Assembly (NCBI GenBank): GCA_947624725.1
Contig: CANQLP010000003.1
Location: forward strand, 1-64,000
Origin: an uncultured Clostridia bacterium
GTDB taxonomy: Bacteria > Bacillota_A > Clostridia > TANB77 > CAG-508
Direction: 5' to 3'
Length of the DNA: 64,000 bases
Shown piece by piece: positions 37,798 to 49,479 of this stretch. The translations under genes were made by a program, and so were the position numbers. Each line of letters begins with the position of its first letter. The first letter of the stretch is position 1. The notes beneath the pieces are model-generated. The model made no database searches. It was not told where the DNA came from and saw only the letters and a program-made list of their open reading frames with translations.

Positions 37798-40700
37798 TTA
37801 TATAAATTTAATATTTTTACAATATTCTATAACTTTTGTAAGGTATCTTTCATCTATTTTTTTGTAACGAATACCTACATTCTCCAAATATTTTTGTGTT
37901 ATTTTGTTCTTCGTTTTTATATTCAAATATGAAATATTTGTGTATAAATTATAGTCATTAATCACTAGAGAGTTATCAGTAAGATTCATTTTTATAATTT
38001 TTTTATAAAAATCTTTATCTTTTATTATCTTTATTCCATATCCTAAATTATTAAATTTATCTGCTAAAGTTTGTATTGTAAATTTCTGAGGATTCATCAT
38101 ATGAAATATCTTGTTTTGATGTCCGTAATTATAAATTATTTGAACTATTCCATTTGCAATTTCATCTACTGGTGATATATCAAATTCACATATATTACTA
38201 CTTTCATAGAAAAATTGATTTTTTAACATAAATTGTATCTTATTATAAAAGGCATTACTTTCTATATTATATTGAAATACACCATCTCTGTATCTTCCGA
38301 GTAAGATTTCCTACACGAAATATATTTGCTTTTAATGATTTTTCCTTAATTTTTTGTAACACATATTCCTCTGCAATCAATTTACTTTTTATATAATAAT
38401 TTTCTTGATAATTTTGCCCTATAAAAAAGTTTTCTTCTGTGAAATCTACATTTTCATTTGTGCGATTTAATGGCATATAATCTCCTGAAACGCTCATTGT
38501 TGATATGTGATTTAAGCCTATGTGGTATCTAATACAAAATTCTGCTACATTTTTTGTTCCATCTACATTTATCTTTTTAAAATCTTCATATTTTCCCATA
38601 TGTTTTACTGTTGCAGCACTATGTATTACTAAATTTATTTTTGCTCCAAGCTTATCTATTTCTTCTTCTGATAAACCGAAGTTTTTGTATCTCATATCTC
38701 CTACAATTATTTCTATGTTTTTAAAAATTTCTTCACCATATAAATCTTTAAAGTAAAATTTAAACATAGATAAAAGTCTTTTTTTAGCACTTTCTACATT
38801 TGTTCCCCTTATTAGGCAATATACTTTTACATTTTTATTTAATAAGCTTTCTAAAATATGGATTCCTAAAAATCCAGTAGCTCCTGTTAATAGTACATTT
38901 TTATAGCTTGCTCCACTAATTGTTTTCATTTTGTTTAAGTCATGTACTAAAAATGGATAACTATCTTCTGCAACTGATGAATCTGCTGAATTTGTATTAT
39001 GAGAAATTGCAAAGCATAAATCTTTTACAGTAGAATAGTCGTAAAAGTATTGTATTGGAACAGATATACCTAGATTTGATAATTCAGATTGTACTTTTAT
39101 AACTAATAGTGAATCCATTCCAAGGTGTGTGAAGTCTTCTTCTATACCTATTCTTTTTATCTCTAGACATTTCTCTAAAACTTTGCAAATAGTTTTTTGC
39201 ATTTCATCTTCTGGCTTTACATATTTTTCAAGTGCATTAAGATCAAATGGTGATGGAAGTTTTGTTTTATCCACTTTTCCATTTACTGTAAGAGGTAAAG
39301 AAGGTAGTGCTATAAAGTATGATGGTACCATATAGCTTGGTAATTTATTTGATAAAAATAGTTTAAGTTCATAGCCTTGAATTGTAAAGTCTGATATATA
39401 ATATGCACACAAAAAGTCTCTATCATTATTTTTATAATTAAGTACTATACAGCTTTTTATAAACTTATGCTCGCTTAGTGCCTTTTCTATTTCGCTAAGT
39501 TCTATTCTATATCCTCTTATTTTTATTTGTGTATCTGCTCTTCCATAGAAAAGTATTTCTCCGGTCTTTTGTCCAGCTTACCATATCGCCTGATTTATAC
39601 ATCATTAATTTCGGATTAAAAATATCTGGCACGAAACTCTTCTCTGTTAAGTCTGGTCTTTGATAATATCCTTTTGAAACTCCGTCTCCTGATATATATA
39701 GTTCTCCTTTTATTCCTGGTGGACAAAGTTTTAAGTTTTTATCTAAAACATAAAATTTCACATTAGCCATAGGTTTACCTATAGTTATAACTTTTGTATT
39801 TTTCTCTATTTTTTTTGCTGAACAGCCAACTGTTGTTTCTGTTGGTCCATACATATTATATATTTCAGCAGATGTTAATGCTTCTATACTTTTTATAAAT
39901 GGTATACTAAATGATTCCCCTCCAATTCCTATTGCCTTTAGAGATTTCATACTATGATTTTCTTGCATAGCAGAAATTATTGATTGAATTTTACTTGGAG
40001 TTCCATATAAAATGTTTATTTCATGCTTTGTGATTAAATCATTTATTTTTCCGAAATCTTCTTGTTCTTCTTTCGTTGATAATACTAATGTTATACCTTT
40101 CAAAAGTGTAACCCAAAGCTCATACCCAAATACATCAAAAGAAATTGATGCTGTTGAAAGAACTTTTTTATCATCTGTATAATCAATTACTCTTGATATT
40201 CCGTACTAAGTAATTATGAAAATTTCTATGTGCTACTGTAACTGCTTTAGGAAGGCCTGTAGAGCCTGATGTGTATAGCAGATACATAGGAGCTTCTGAA
40301 TTAATTTCTACTTTTTTATAATCTTGTCTATTTCCTATTTCCGTATGTAAATTCCACTCTATCTTATTTTCTAATTTTAAATTTGTATCTGTTATTACAT
40401 ATTGAGAATTTGAATTTTCTATCATATATTTTTTTCTATCTTTTGGATGAGCTGTATCTATTAATACATATGAACATCCACATTTTAAAATAGCAAGTGC
40501 GCTAACTACTAAATCTATAGAACGATTTAAAATTACAGATATATTTCTTCCTGGTTTTACATGATATTTATTTTGTAAGTATCTTGCAAGCTGATTAGAT
40601 TTTTCATCTAATTCTTGATATGTTATTTCTTTTTCTCCACAAATTATAGCTGTTTTTTTAGCATTAAGTTTTACTTGTCTTTCCCATAAATCTATAATTG

Positions 40701-42066
40701 TCTTTTTCTTATCATATGAAACTTTTGTATTATTAAATTCGTTTAAAATTCTATCTTTTTCTTCTTCTGCTACTAGTTCTATATCTTTTATTAATATATT
40801 TTGATTATCAATAATTTGCTCACAGATATAAAGCAATCGGTTATGTATGTCTTTTATTTGTGAGAAATCATACATTCTATTTTGATAATCATAAATGAAA
40901 GAAAATGAACTTGTATCATCCATATCATATATGTGAAATAATAATGGAATTGTTAAGTATCCACTAAATATCCATTCTGAATCGTAAGTTACATTTCCCT
41001 CATTATGGTTTGTTCTAGCATTTTGATATGATACTGAAGTGTTATAAACATTTTCTTTTATTTGAAATTTTGATTTTATATTTGTTATTAATCTTTGAAG
41101 TGGGTATCTTTGATGTCTTAAATAAGAAAATTGTGATTTATTTAAGTTAGTAATGGCATCATAAAAACTTGCATTTTCGTCAATGTCTAATTTGTATAAC
41201 ATGTTATTTACGAAAAGGCCAAATGTTTCTTTCTCTTTTTTACCATTTCTATTTAAGATTGGAGTTGATAAAACAACTTTATTTGTTTGATTGACTTTAC
41301 TTTCATAAATTGCCATAACATATAGCAAAAATGTGAATGGAGATATTTTTAATTCTTTGCAGAATTCTACTATTCTTGAAGTCATTTTCTTTGATAATTT
41401 GAATTCTGCTCTACTTGCTTCATATGTTAAGTTTGATATATTTGTGCCTGAATACATTTCTTCAAATATATTTTCTGAAAATAAATTATCCCAAAATTTT
41501 TCGTCTTTTTTAAATTTATCACTTTGTAAATACTCACTTTCTTCTGCTATAAAATCTGTATATGGATATAAATTATTATCTATTTCTATATTTTCATTTT
41601 TCATTATTTTAGAATATATAGAAATAACTTGACTTATTAACTTGCTTATTGACCATGCATCTGTTAGTAAATGATGCACGCAGAATATAAATCCTCCTGC
41701 CCCATATTCATTTTGGAATGTTACAAATCTATATAATGGTAAATCAAATAATTCAAAAGGTGTTCTTCCTATTGTTTGATATATTTCTTCTTGATTTTCA
41801 GCATTTATTGTAAAATGCTCTATTCTAAATGGTTCATATTCGCTTATATATTGTGTTATATTATCTTGTTCCATATGAAACCTATAACGAATATTGTCTG
41901 TATTTTTTACAAAGAGGCGAATGGCTTTTCTCAAAACTGCAAAATCTACTTTTTCATGGATAGTTATTTTACCAATTATGTTATTCATGCTTGTGCCTGG
42001 GTAAAACTGTTCCATAGTAATTATTGACTTTTGTGGTGTTGTTAGGTCAAATAGTTTTTCGCTCAC
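37798..42066 (-). CDS. single-module non-ribosomal peptide synthetase with C-A-T-R domains (three CGG sites)
   Basis: 1421 residues. The GTG start at 42066 has a good GAGGGG site; ATG 42090 upstream is possible but lacks one. Condensation domain with HHLLTDAWS (about 150). Adenylation domain with LYTSGSTGLPKAV and SFDVFGYELW. CGG 40201-40203 gives HNYLVGISRVIDYTDD; CGG 39561-39563 gives WTKDGEILFYGRADTQIKIR. Thiolation domain with LGMDSLLVIKVQ. Thioester reductase with NVLLTGATGFLGIHI; CGG 38297-38299 gives VGNLTGRYRDGVFQ. Reductive release would yield an aldehyde or alcohol. With a leading condensation domain and a divergent acyl-CoA ligase, an N-acyl amino aldehyde is a plausible product (inference). 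Confidence 0.9.
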
Positions 42067-42212
42067 TTCTTTATCCCCTCTTTCCAACATTTTCCGTTTT
42101 TTTTATTATATATATCTTTTATTAAAAAATCAATAAAAATATTGAAATTTTTTTCTATGTTATGATAGAATAAAAGCGTAAAATATTATATTTTTATATG
42201 GAGGAAATAGCC

Positions 42213-43860
42213 ATGGATAAAATAGATGGAAATATCGAAAACTTTAGGGATTTAATAGATATCGCAGAAAGAGGAAATCCCGATCATATTGTATATGAGT
42301 TCAAAAAAAATCTTTCGGAAAATCCACCAGAAATTGTAAAAATTAAATATTGCGATTTCAGAAATGACATAACAGCATTTTCAACTGCACTTCTTAATCT
42401 TGGTTTAGAAGGCGAAAAAATCGTTCTTGTTGGCAATAATAGTTATAGATGGTGCATAAGTTATCTTGCCATCACAACTGGTAATATGGTTGTAGTTCCT
42501 CTAGATAAATCCCTTCCTGAAAATGAATTAGAAAATTTAATAAAAAGAAGTGGAGCATCTGCTATAATTTTTGAAAATAGACATAGAGATGTTATTAAAA
42601 AATTTTTAAAACAAAATTCTAATATTATTAAATATGCAATTGAAATGGAAGCAGAAAATGACGAAGATGAAATTTTAAGCTTTGATAATTTATTAAAGAA
42701 AGGAAAATCACTTGTCCAAAGTGGAGATACAAGATATGAAAATATTGTAATCGATAATAAAAAAATGTCTGCCATGATATTTACTTCAGGTACTACTAAT
42801 ACTCCAAAAGGTGTTATGCTTTCTCAATATAATATCTGTTCAAATCTAGTTTCTCTTAGCCACTATGTCAAACTTACATCTGATGATACTTTGCTTTCTT
42901 TCTTGCCAATACATCATACTTTTGAATGTACTACTACTTTCCTTTATGGTCTTTATACTGGTGCAACAGTTGCATTTTGTGATGGCTTAAAGCATTTACA
43001 AGATAATTTAAAAGAATATAATATATCTGCTTTCTTTGCTGTTCCTCTAGTTTTGGAAACAATGTATAAGAAAATGTTAAAAGATATTAATGAAAATAAT
43101 GGAGCTAATTTAGTAGATAAATTTAAGGGAAATTTAAGGCTTGTCCTATGTGGTTCTGCACCTTTAAATGTAGATACAATTCACGGCTTCAACAATTTGG
43201 GAATAGAATTTATACAAGGTTATGGTTTGACTGAGGCTTCTCCTATTGTTTCAGCTGAAACAAATGATATGAAAAGACCTGGTTCAATTGGTCAAGTGTT
43301 AGATAATCTTGAAGTTAAAATAGATAATCCAGACAATATGGGTATCGGGGAAATTACTGTAAAAGGTCCTAGCATTATGATTGGATATTATAATAATGAA
43401 GAAGAAACAAAAAAAGTTTTAAAGAATCGGTTGGCTTAGCACAGGAGATTACGGATATTTAGATGATGACGGATTTTTATTTATTACTGGTCGTAAAAAA
43501 GATCTTATTGTACTTAAGAATGGAAAAAATGTTTATCCACAGGAGTTAGAAGCATTAATTAATAAAATCCCTTATATTGTAGAAAGTGTTGTTTATGCAA
43601 GAGAGGAAAGTGCTCGTGATACTGCTTTATGTGCAGAAATTGTTTATTCTGAAGATTTAATTGTAAGTAATCTCGGTAATAAATCTGAAGAAGAATATAA
43701 AGCTATTATTTGGAATGAAATAAAAGAAATAAATAAATCTTTGCCTATTTATAAACATATTAAGCAAATTTCTATTACAACTAAACCTTTCTCTAAAACT
43801 ACAACTCAAAAGATTAAGAGATATGAGGTTTTGAAAAATTTGAATGTAGCATTAACATAA
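42213..43860 (+). CDS. AMP-dependent acyl-CoA synthetase/ligase (one CGG site)
   Basis: 548 residues after the shift. ATG 42213 after TGGAGGAAA. Motifs: MIFTSGTTNTPKGVMLSQ (P-loop), GYGLTEASPIVSAE, and after CGG 43438-43440 NGWLSTGDYGYLDDDGF followed by GRKKDLIVLKNGKNVYP and the C-terminal catalytic subdomain. Without the shift the whole C-terminal subdomain is lost. Divergent from the NRPS and probably supplies its acyl group. Confidence 0.9.
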
Positions 43861-43996
43861 ATTTGCTTTAATTATATTATATTTGTTATTTATATACACT
43901 TTAGAATTTGTGTACCTCAAATTCCAAGGCGTATATATTGCAATGTGCTAAAAAATATTGTATAATTATGATTAATGTTAATTTTGGAGGTAAAAA

Positions 43997-45577
43997 ATGT
44001 TAGTTTCAACAGGCGTTACAATTAGATTTGGAAAAAGAGTTTTATTTGAGGATGTAAATATAAAATTTGGAAAGGGCAATTGCTATGGAATTATTGGTGC
44101 AAACGGTGCTGGTAAATCTACTTTTTTAAAAGTCCTTTCTGGAGAAATTGAACCAAGCAAGGGTGAAGTTTCTATTGATAAAGGCGAAAGATTATCTGTT
44201 TTAAAACAAGACCACTTCGCTTTTGAAGAATATCCTGTACTTGATACTGTAATTATGGGAAATCGAGAGCTTTATCAAATTATGAAGGAAAAAGAAGCAA
44301 TTTATTCTAAACCTGATTTTTCTGAAGAAGATGGAATGAAAGCTGCAAAACTTGAAGAAAGATTTGCAGAACTTGATGGTTGGAATGCAGAATCTGATGC
44401 TGCAACACTTTTAAATAATTTAGGAATTAGCCCAGAATTTCATTATGAGCTTATGAAAAATATTGAGGCTAAATTAAAAGTTAAAGTTTTACTTGCACAA
44501 GCATTATTTGGTAATCCTGATGTATTACTTTTGGACGAGCCTACAAACGATTTGGATGTTAAAACTATAAACTGGCTTCAGGAATTTTTAATTGAATTTG
44601 AAAATACTGTTATTGTCGTATCACATGACAGATATTTCTTAAATAAAGTTTGTACACATATTGCAGATGTTGACTTTGGTAAAATTAAAGTATATCCTGG
44701 AAATTATGATTTCTGGTATGAATCTAGTCAGCTTGCTTTAAAACAAGCTAAAGAAGCTAACAAGAAGAAGGAAGAAAAGATAAAGGAATTACAAGACTTT
44801 ATTGCAAGATTTAGTGCTAATGCTTCTAAATCAAAACAAGCAACTTCTAGGAAAAAATCATTGGAAAAAATTGAGCTTGAAGAAATAACTCCATCTAATA
44901 GGAAATATCCATATATAGATTTTAAGCCTACAAGAGAGCCTGGAAAAGATATTTTATCTTTAAAGAATATTTCTAAAACAGTTAATGGAGAAAAAGTTTT
45001 AGATAATATTTCATTTGATTTTAAGAAGGATGATAAAATATTATTACTTTCAGATAATGAAATTGCAAAAACTACGCTTTTACAAATTATTGCTGGAGAA
45101 GTAGAACCTGATTCTGGTGAAGTTATTTTTGGTACTACAATTACAAAGGACTATTTTCCAAAAGATAATAATTATTTATTCAAAGAAAATGTTCCTCTTG
45201 TAGATTGGCTACGAGCTTATTCAAAAGATCCCGATGAGACTTATGTAAGAGGATTTTTAGGAAGAATGTTATTTTCTGGAGAAGAGGCTTTGAAAAATGT
45301 TTCAGTTTTGTCAGGTGGAGAAAAAGTAAGATGCGTCTTATCTAAGATGATGCTTTCTGGAGCAAATTTCTTGATTTTTGATGAGCCTACAAATCATTTG
45401 GATATGGAATCTATCACTGCTTTAAATGAAGCTATGAAAAAATTTAAAGGAAATTTGATTTTTACATCACACGACCATGAGCTCTGTGAAACTGTTGCTA
45501 ATAGAATTATTGATATTTCAGGAAGTCATGTAATTGATAAAGAATGCACATATAATCAATATTTAGAAATTGAATAA
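43997..45577 (+). CDS. ABC-F family ATPase
   Basis: 526 residues, two ABC domains joined by a charged linker (about 240-310). First domain: GANGAGKST and LLLDEPTNDLD. Second: Walker A altered to SDNEIAKTT, but the signature LSGGEKVRC and FDEPTNHLD are intact. Cytoplasmic, ribosome-associated class, no membrane segment. The changed second P-loop is unusual. No in-frame CGG. It is interesting because ABC-F proteins act on translation, but nothing links it to the CGG phenomenon here. Confidence 0.9.
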   Translation: MLVSTGVTIRFGKRVLFEDVNIKFGKGNCYGIIGANGAGKSTFLKVLSGEIEPSKGEVSIDKGERLSVLKQDHFAFEEYPVLDTVIMGNRELYQIMKEKEAIYSKPDFSEEDGMKAAKLEERFAELDGWNAESDAATLLNNLGISPEFHYELMKNIEAKLKVKVLLAQALFGNPDVLLLDEPTNDLDVKTINWLQEFLIEFENTVIVVSHDRYFLNKVCTHIADVDFGKIKVYPGNYDFWYESSQLALKQAKEANKKKEEKIKELQDFIARFSANASKSKQATSRKKSLEKIELEEITPSNRKYPYIDFKPTREPGKDILSLKNISKTVNGEKVLDNISFDFKKDDKILLLSDNEIAKTTLLQIIAGEVEPDSGEVIFGTTITKDYFPKDNNYLFKENVPLVDWLRAYSKDPDETYVRGFLGRMLFSGEEALKNVSVLSGGEKVRCVLSKMMLSGANFLIFDEPTNHLDMESITALNEAMKKFKGNLIFTSHDHELCETVANRIIDISGSHVIDKECTYNQYLEIE

Positions 45578-45623
45578 AAACAATGAAAAATAGCAATCTC
45601 TTAGTAGAAAGGATAATATTAAA

Positions 45624-45935
45624 ATGCGTAAATCTTTTAAATTAATTAGATTATTTTTCTATCTTGTTCTTGCTATATTACTTATTTTACTTAGGTTTAC
45701 AGATATTTTTAATTTTAATTGCTATATAAATGATACTTTTCACATACTCTGCCCTACTTGTGGAATAACTAGGGCAACAATTGCAATACTTAATTTTGAT
45801 TTTGCACAAGCAATATGGCATAATGCTTATTATTCACTTGTTTTATTCCCTATATTTTTCATATTGCTAATTGATGATATTGTATGTTTAGTATTAAATA
45901 AAAGGTCTTTTGTTGATATTATATTTGGAGATTAG
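45624..45935 (+). CDS. DUF2752 membrane protein
   Basis: 103 residues. Start ATG after AGAAAGGATAATATTAAA. The family motif is ILCPTCGITRA; two hydrophobic helices. A second member of the family lies at 61230-61529. Confidence 0.75.
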   Translation: MRKSFKLIRLFFYLVLAILLILLRFTDIFNFNCYINDTFHILCPTCGITRATIAILNFDFAQAIWHNAYYSLVLFPIFFILLIDDIVCLVLNKRSFVDIIFGD

Positions 45936-45948
45936 AAAGGATTTCTAA

Positions 45949-46116
45949 ATGGATAAAATAATTATAGCTATTGCATATATTTTAACATTGTTGTTTTTTG
46001 GTATTTTAATTAAAATTAGAAAAAAAGATGAGAAGAAATTCTATCCTCTATTATATGTTTTAATTATACTTATAGTTTGTCTTATAATTATTTGGAATAT
46101 TTTTAGAAATATATAA
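45949..46116 (+). CDS. small two-helix membrane protein (55 aa)
   Basis: ATG 45949 after AGAAAGGATT, 13 bases after the DUF2752 stop. Two hydrophobic segments (IIIAIAYILTLLFFGILI; LLYVLIILIVCLIIIW) around a charged loop. Confidence 0.65.
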   Translation: MDKIIIAIAYILTLLFFGILIKIRKKDEKKFYPLLYVLIILIVCLIIIWNIFRNI

Positions 46117-46165
46117 AGTGGTTTTGCAAATTTGCAAGTTAAGGTTATTTAGTATTTATTATATA

Positions 46166-46211
46166 CGAAAAAATCGAGAGTTTCCAAAAATAGAATCTCT
46201 CGATTTTTTAT
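46166..46211. terminator. bidirectional terminator
   Basis: AAAAAATCGAGAG and CTCTCGATTTTTT stem. Confidence 0.85.
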
Positions 46212-46229
46212 TGTATTACAAATTTTTTA

Positions 46230-46580
46230 TTATTGATATAATGATGATGAGCTAAGTATTGAATCGCCTGCTGTACCAAGAACTGTTACTCCAACTATAG
46301 CAAGTATAAATAATACAATCCATAATGCAAATGCAATAATTCCTAGTACCATACCTGCTATACCCATTCCGCGTCCTGCGTCTTTTCTTCCTGCTACACT
46401 AAATATAATAGCAATTATTGAGCATGGTATAGATACATACCAGAAACAAAATAGTACCATTGAAACTATACCTAATATCATAGATGTAATATTGAAGCCT
46501 TTTCTTTCAACTGGAGCATTATTTGCATTGTATGTAGTAGTATTTTGTCCTTGTACTTCCATATTTTTTTCTTCGTCCAT
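46230..46580 (-). CDS. DUF4190-type membrane protein (116 aa)
   Basis: A polar N-terminal 28 residues, then two hydrophobic helices (SMILGIVSMVLFCFWYVSIP; AGMVLGIIAFALWIVLFIL) with a basic loop containing GRKDAGRGMG. Arg there is CGC, not CGG. Confidence 0.75.
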   Translation of the reverse strand: MDEEKNMEVQGQNTTTYNANNAPVERKGFNITSMILGIVSMVLFCFWYVSIPCSIIAIIFSVAGRKDAGRGMGIAGMVLGIIAFALWIVLFILAIVGVTVLGTAGDSILSSSSLYQ

Positions 46581-46705
46581 CTTTTGTTCCTCCTTTTATT
46601 TGTACCTTTTGTGGCACATAAAATACTGTATATAATAAGTTTTTTTAACTTAAAATATCTAATTAAAATACATTTCTTCTTTGTAAAGCCTTACATTTGT
46701 CTATT

Positions 46706-47772
46706 TTAAGCATATTTTTTCTGAATTTCTTCTATTTCATCATAGTGATTTTTCAAAATATCTAAAAATACATCTGCGATTTTTGGATCAAATTGTTTTC
46801 CTTTATTTTTCTCTATTTCTTCTACTACAACTTCTAGTTCAAGAGAATCACGATATGTTCTTCTAGATGTCATAGCATCAAATGTATCTGCTACAGCTGC
46901 AATTCTTGCCAAATATGGAATATTATCTCCTACAAGTTTTGATGGATATCCGAAGTCCATCATATCTTTCATGGTGATGTTTTACAATTGGTATTATGTT
47001 TGCAAAATTTTCTGCATTTGATAATATATGTACTCCAATTGATGGGTGATTTTTTATCTCTGAATATTCATCTGGTGTAAGTTTTCCGAGGTTTTAGAAG
47101 TATACTGTCTGGTATTCCGATTTTTCCAATATCATGGAAAAGTCCTCCTATTTTTAATGTATGTAATTCTTCTTCATTTAAGCCTAAATATTTTCCGATT
47201 AATACAGAATATTCTGAAACTCTATCTGAATGTCCCCTTGTATATGGATCCTTTGCTTCTACTGTGTATCTCAATGTTTCTATACTATCTAAATATGCTC
47301 TTTCAAGTTTTTCGTTTGCATTTTTTAGTTCTTCATTTATTTCTTTTATTGTGTTCATTTGCTTAATCGCTTTTACTGCTGATTCAATAAGTAATAATAG
47401 CTGATCAAATCTATCACTTTTTTCACAATAGCCTTGTATATCTAATCTTCTAATTGTTTCAAGTGGTGGAGCTAAATCTTTATGTCCTGTAAGTAATAGA
47501 ATATATAATTCTTTATTAAATTTTCTAACTTCTTCTACAACTTGATCTCCATGAATAGGTGTCATAATGAAATCCAATATCATTAAATCAAAATGTTCTG
47601 ATTTTACTTTTTCAATTGCTTCAATAGGGTCTGTAACTCCTGTAAAATCATATCCAGATTTCTTTAAGAAAATTGATAATGAATCAACAATTCCAATCTC
47701 ATCATCGACTATAAGTACTTTTATTCCGTTAGATTCTCCAGTTTGAATGTTTTTTCTCAATTTGCCCCACAT
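46706..47772 (-). CDS. response regulator with HD-GYP domain (two CGG sites)
   Basis: 354 residues. Receiver domain VLIVDDEIGIVDSL with phospho-acceptor Asp in LMILDFIMTPIHG. A coiled linker leads to HD-GYP: HSDRVSEYS, then [20 protein letters not shown] with Gly from CGG 47086-47088, and HHHERYDGLGYPSKL with Gly from CGG 46949-46951. The GYP signature appears only in the shifted frame. Likely a cyclic-di-GMP phosphodiesterase, pairing functionally with the GGDEF protein at 7.7 kb. Confidence 0.93.
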
Positions 47773-47875
47773 CCTTTACTTTAAGAAAGATATATTAAGC
47801 TTATTATTTTGAATAATTTTTATATATTAAAATTATATTAATAATTCACAAAAAAATCAAGAAAAATTTACAATT

Positions 47876-49109
47876 TTATTCATTTTTTATTGGCTCTCCG
47901 ACAACACTTTCTATATTTTTTAATTCTGATTTGAGTGTATTATATAAATTACTGCTTATATTTGATTGATTTCCACTTTCATATTCTGAAATTTCTTGTC
48001 TAATATCTAATAATTCATATCTATTACTTGTTTTTGTACTTTGATCATTACAATATACTGGTGTATAATCTATGCTGTCTATTGTTATTTTTCCTGTTTG
48101 TCCATTTTTTCTTATTATCATATCAAGTATGACTGTACTTTTTGTATGTGCAATAGTTTGTCCTGATACAAAATTTCCTTGAGCATATATAACAAAACAA
48201 TCCTTTTCCGTTCCATCTTCTAGTGTTATTGTTTTTTTCTCCATTGGTTCAACTACATGTGCATGATTTCCAAGTATTATATCTACTCCATGATTAAATA
48301 AGTAATTTGCAAGGTCTGTTTGATCTTCACTTTGTTTTTGTGCATATTCTATGCCCCAATGCATGCTTGCACAGATTAAATCCACATTTTGTTCTTTTGC
48401 TGCTTGTATTTGATTTAATATTAAGTTTTCTTCTATTAAATTTACTGAATATTCTTTTCCTGCCGGTATCGGGATTCCGTTAGTTCCGTAAGTAAATGAA
48501 ATAAATGCAATTTTTATTCCGTTTATTTCTTTTACTAAAACCTTATTTTGTTCTTCTATACTTCTGGATGTTCCCATATGCTCTATTCCTATTTTATCTA
48601 ATTCATCTAAAGTGCTTACTATTCCTGTATATCCCTTATCTAAGCTATGATTATTTGCAGTAGATAAAATATCTATTCCTATATCTTTTAATGCTGTTCC
48701 AAGTGATGCAGGTGAATTAAATGTTGGATATCCTGTGTATCCTCTATCTTCTCCTGCAAAAGTTGTCTCTAAATTTCCAATTGCAATATCTGCTTTGCTA
48801 ATGTATTTCTCAACATTTTTAAATACTGATGAAAAATTATAAGTTTTTGTACTACTATCATAGGCTGAATTAAAATTTGTCGTATGACACATTACATCTC
48901 CTATTGAAACAAGATTTACAATTTTATCTTCTGGAATTACTATCTCTTGTTGCTTTTGTTCTTCTGTTTTAGGAGTAGTTGCTATTTTTATGACACAGTT
49001 TGTAGCTATTGTTATACCTACTACTGCAACAATTAAGATTAATATTGCTATAATCAGTTTTGGATAATTTATCCTTTTTCTCCTTCTACCGTCTACTTCT
49101 ATTTCTCAT
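47876..49109 (-). CDS. CapA-family metallophosphoesterase-like protein (one CGG site)
   Basis: 410 residues. ATG 49109 after AAGGAGA. CGG 49089-49091 lies in the basic N-terminus (NRSRGRRRKR) before the membrane helix (LIIAILILIVAVVGITIAT). The extracellular part has NLVSIGDVMCH, GNLETTFAG, NNHSLDKGYTG and GNHAHVVEPME, the metal ligands of PGA-synthesis CapA proteins. Without the shift, translation would stop or start without an anchor. Confidence 0.88.
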
Positions 49110-49272
49110 AGCATTCTCCTTTTTTATTTATTTTAATAATTATATCAAATCTATTATATAAAAGTCCATATTATTTTTATTTTTTTATCTTTTCGCAAAT
49201 TTCGACAGCCTTTTTATATTTTTTGTGATATAATGAGTCGTATTTTCACAAAAGAAAAGGGGGAGTTTTTAC

Positions 49273-49422
49273 TTGGATAGCATACCTAGCTATATTATTG
49301 GAGATATTCAAATTACAGTTTATCAAACTTCAGAAGGTTATCATTTTTTCCAACTTAAAGCAAATAATGAAAATGTTTTACCAGTTTTAGATGTTATAGA
49401 AGATGTTTTATTGAATTTTTAA
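49273..49422 (+). CDS. small soluble protein (49 aa)
   Basis: Start TTG 49273 after AAAGGGGGAG, TAA 49420. Sequence begins MDSIPSYIIGDIQ and ends VIEDVLLNF. Own terminator follows. No family recognised. Confidence 0.5.
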   Translation: MDSIPSYIIGDIQITVYQTSEGYHFFQLKANNENVLPVLDVIEDVLLNF

Positions 49423-49445
49423 TAATATACTTAAGCTAATAAAAG

Positions 49446-49478
49446 ATGCACACTTAAATTAAAAAGTGTGCATTTTTT
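49446..49478. terminator. terminator between the small protein and the oxidoreductase
   Basis: GCACACTT/AAGTGTGC hairpin with T-run. Confidence 0.8.
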
Positions 49479-49479
49479 A

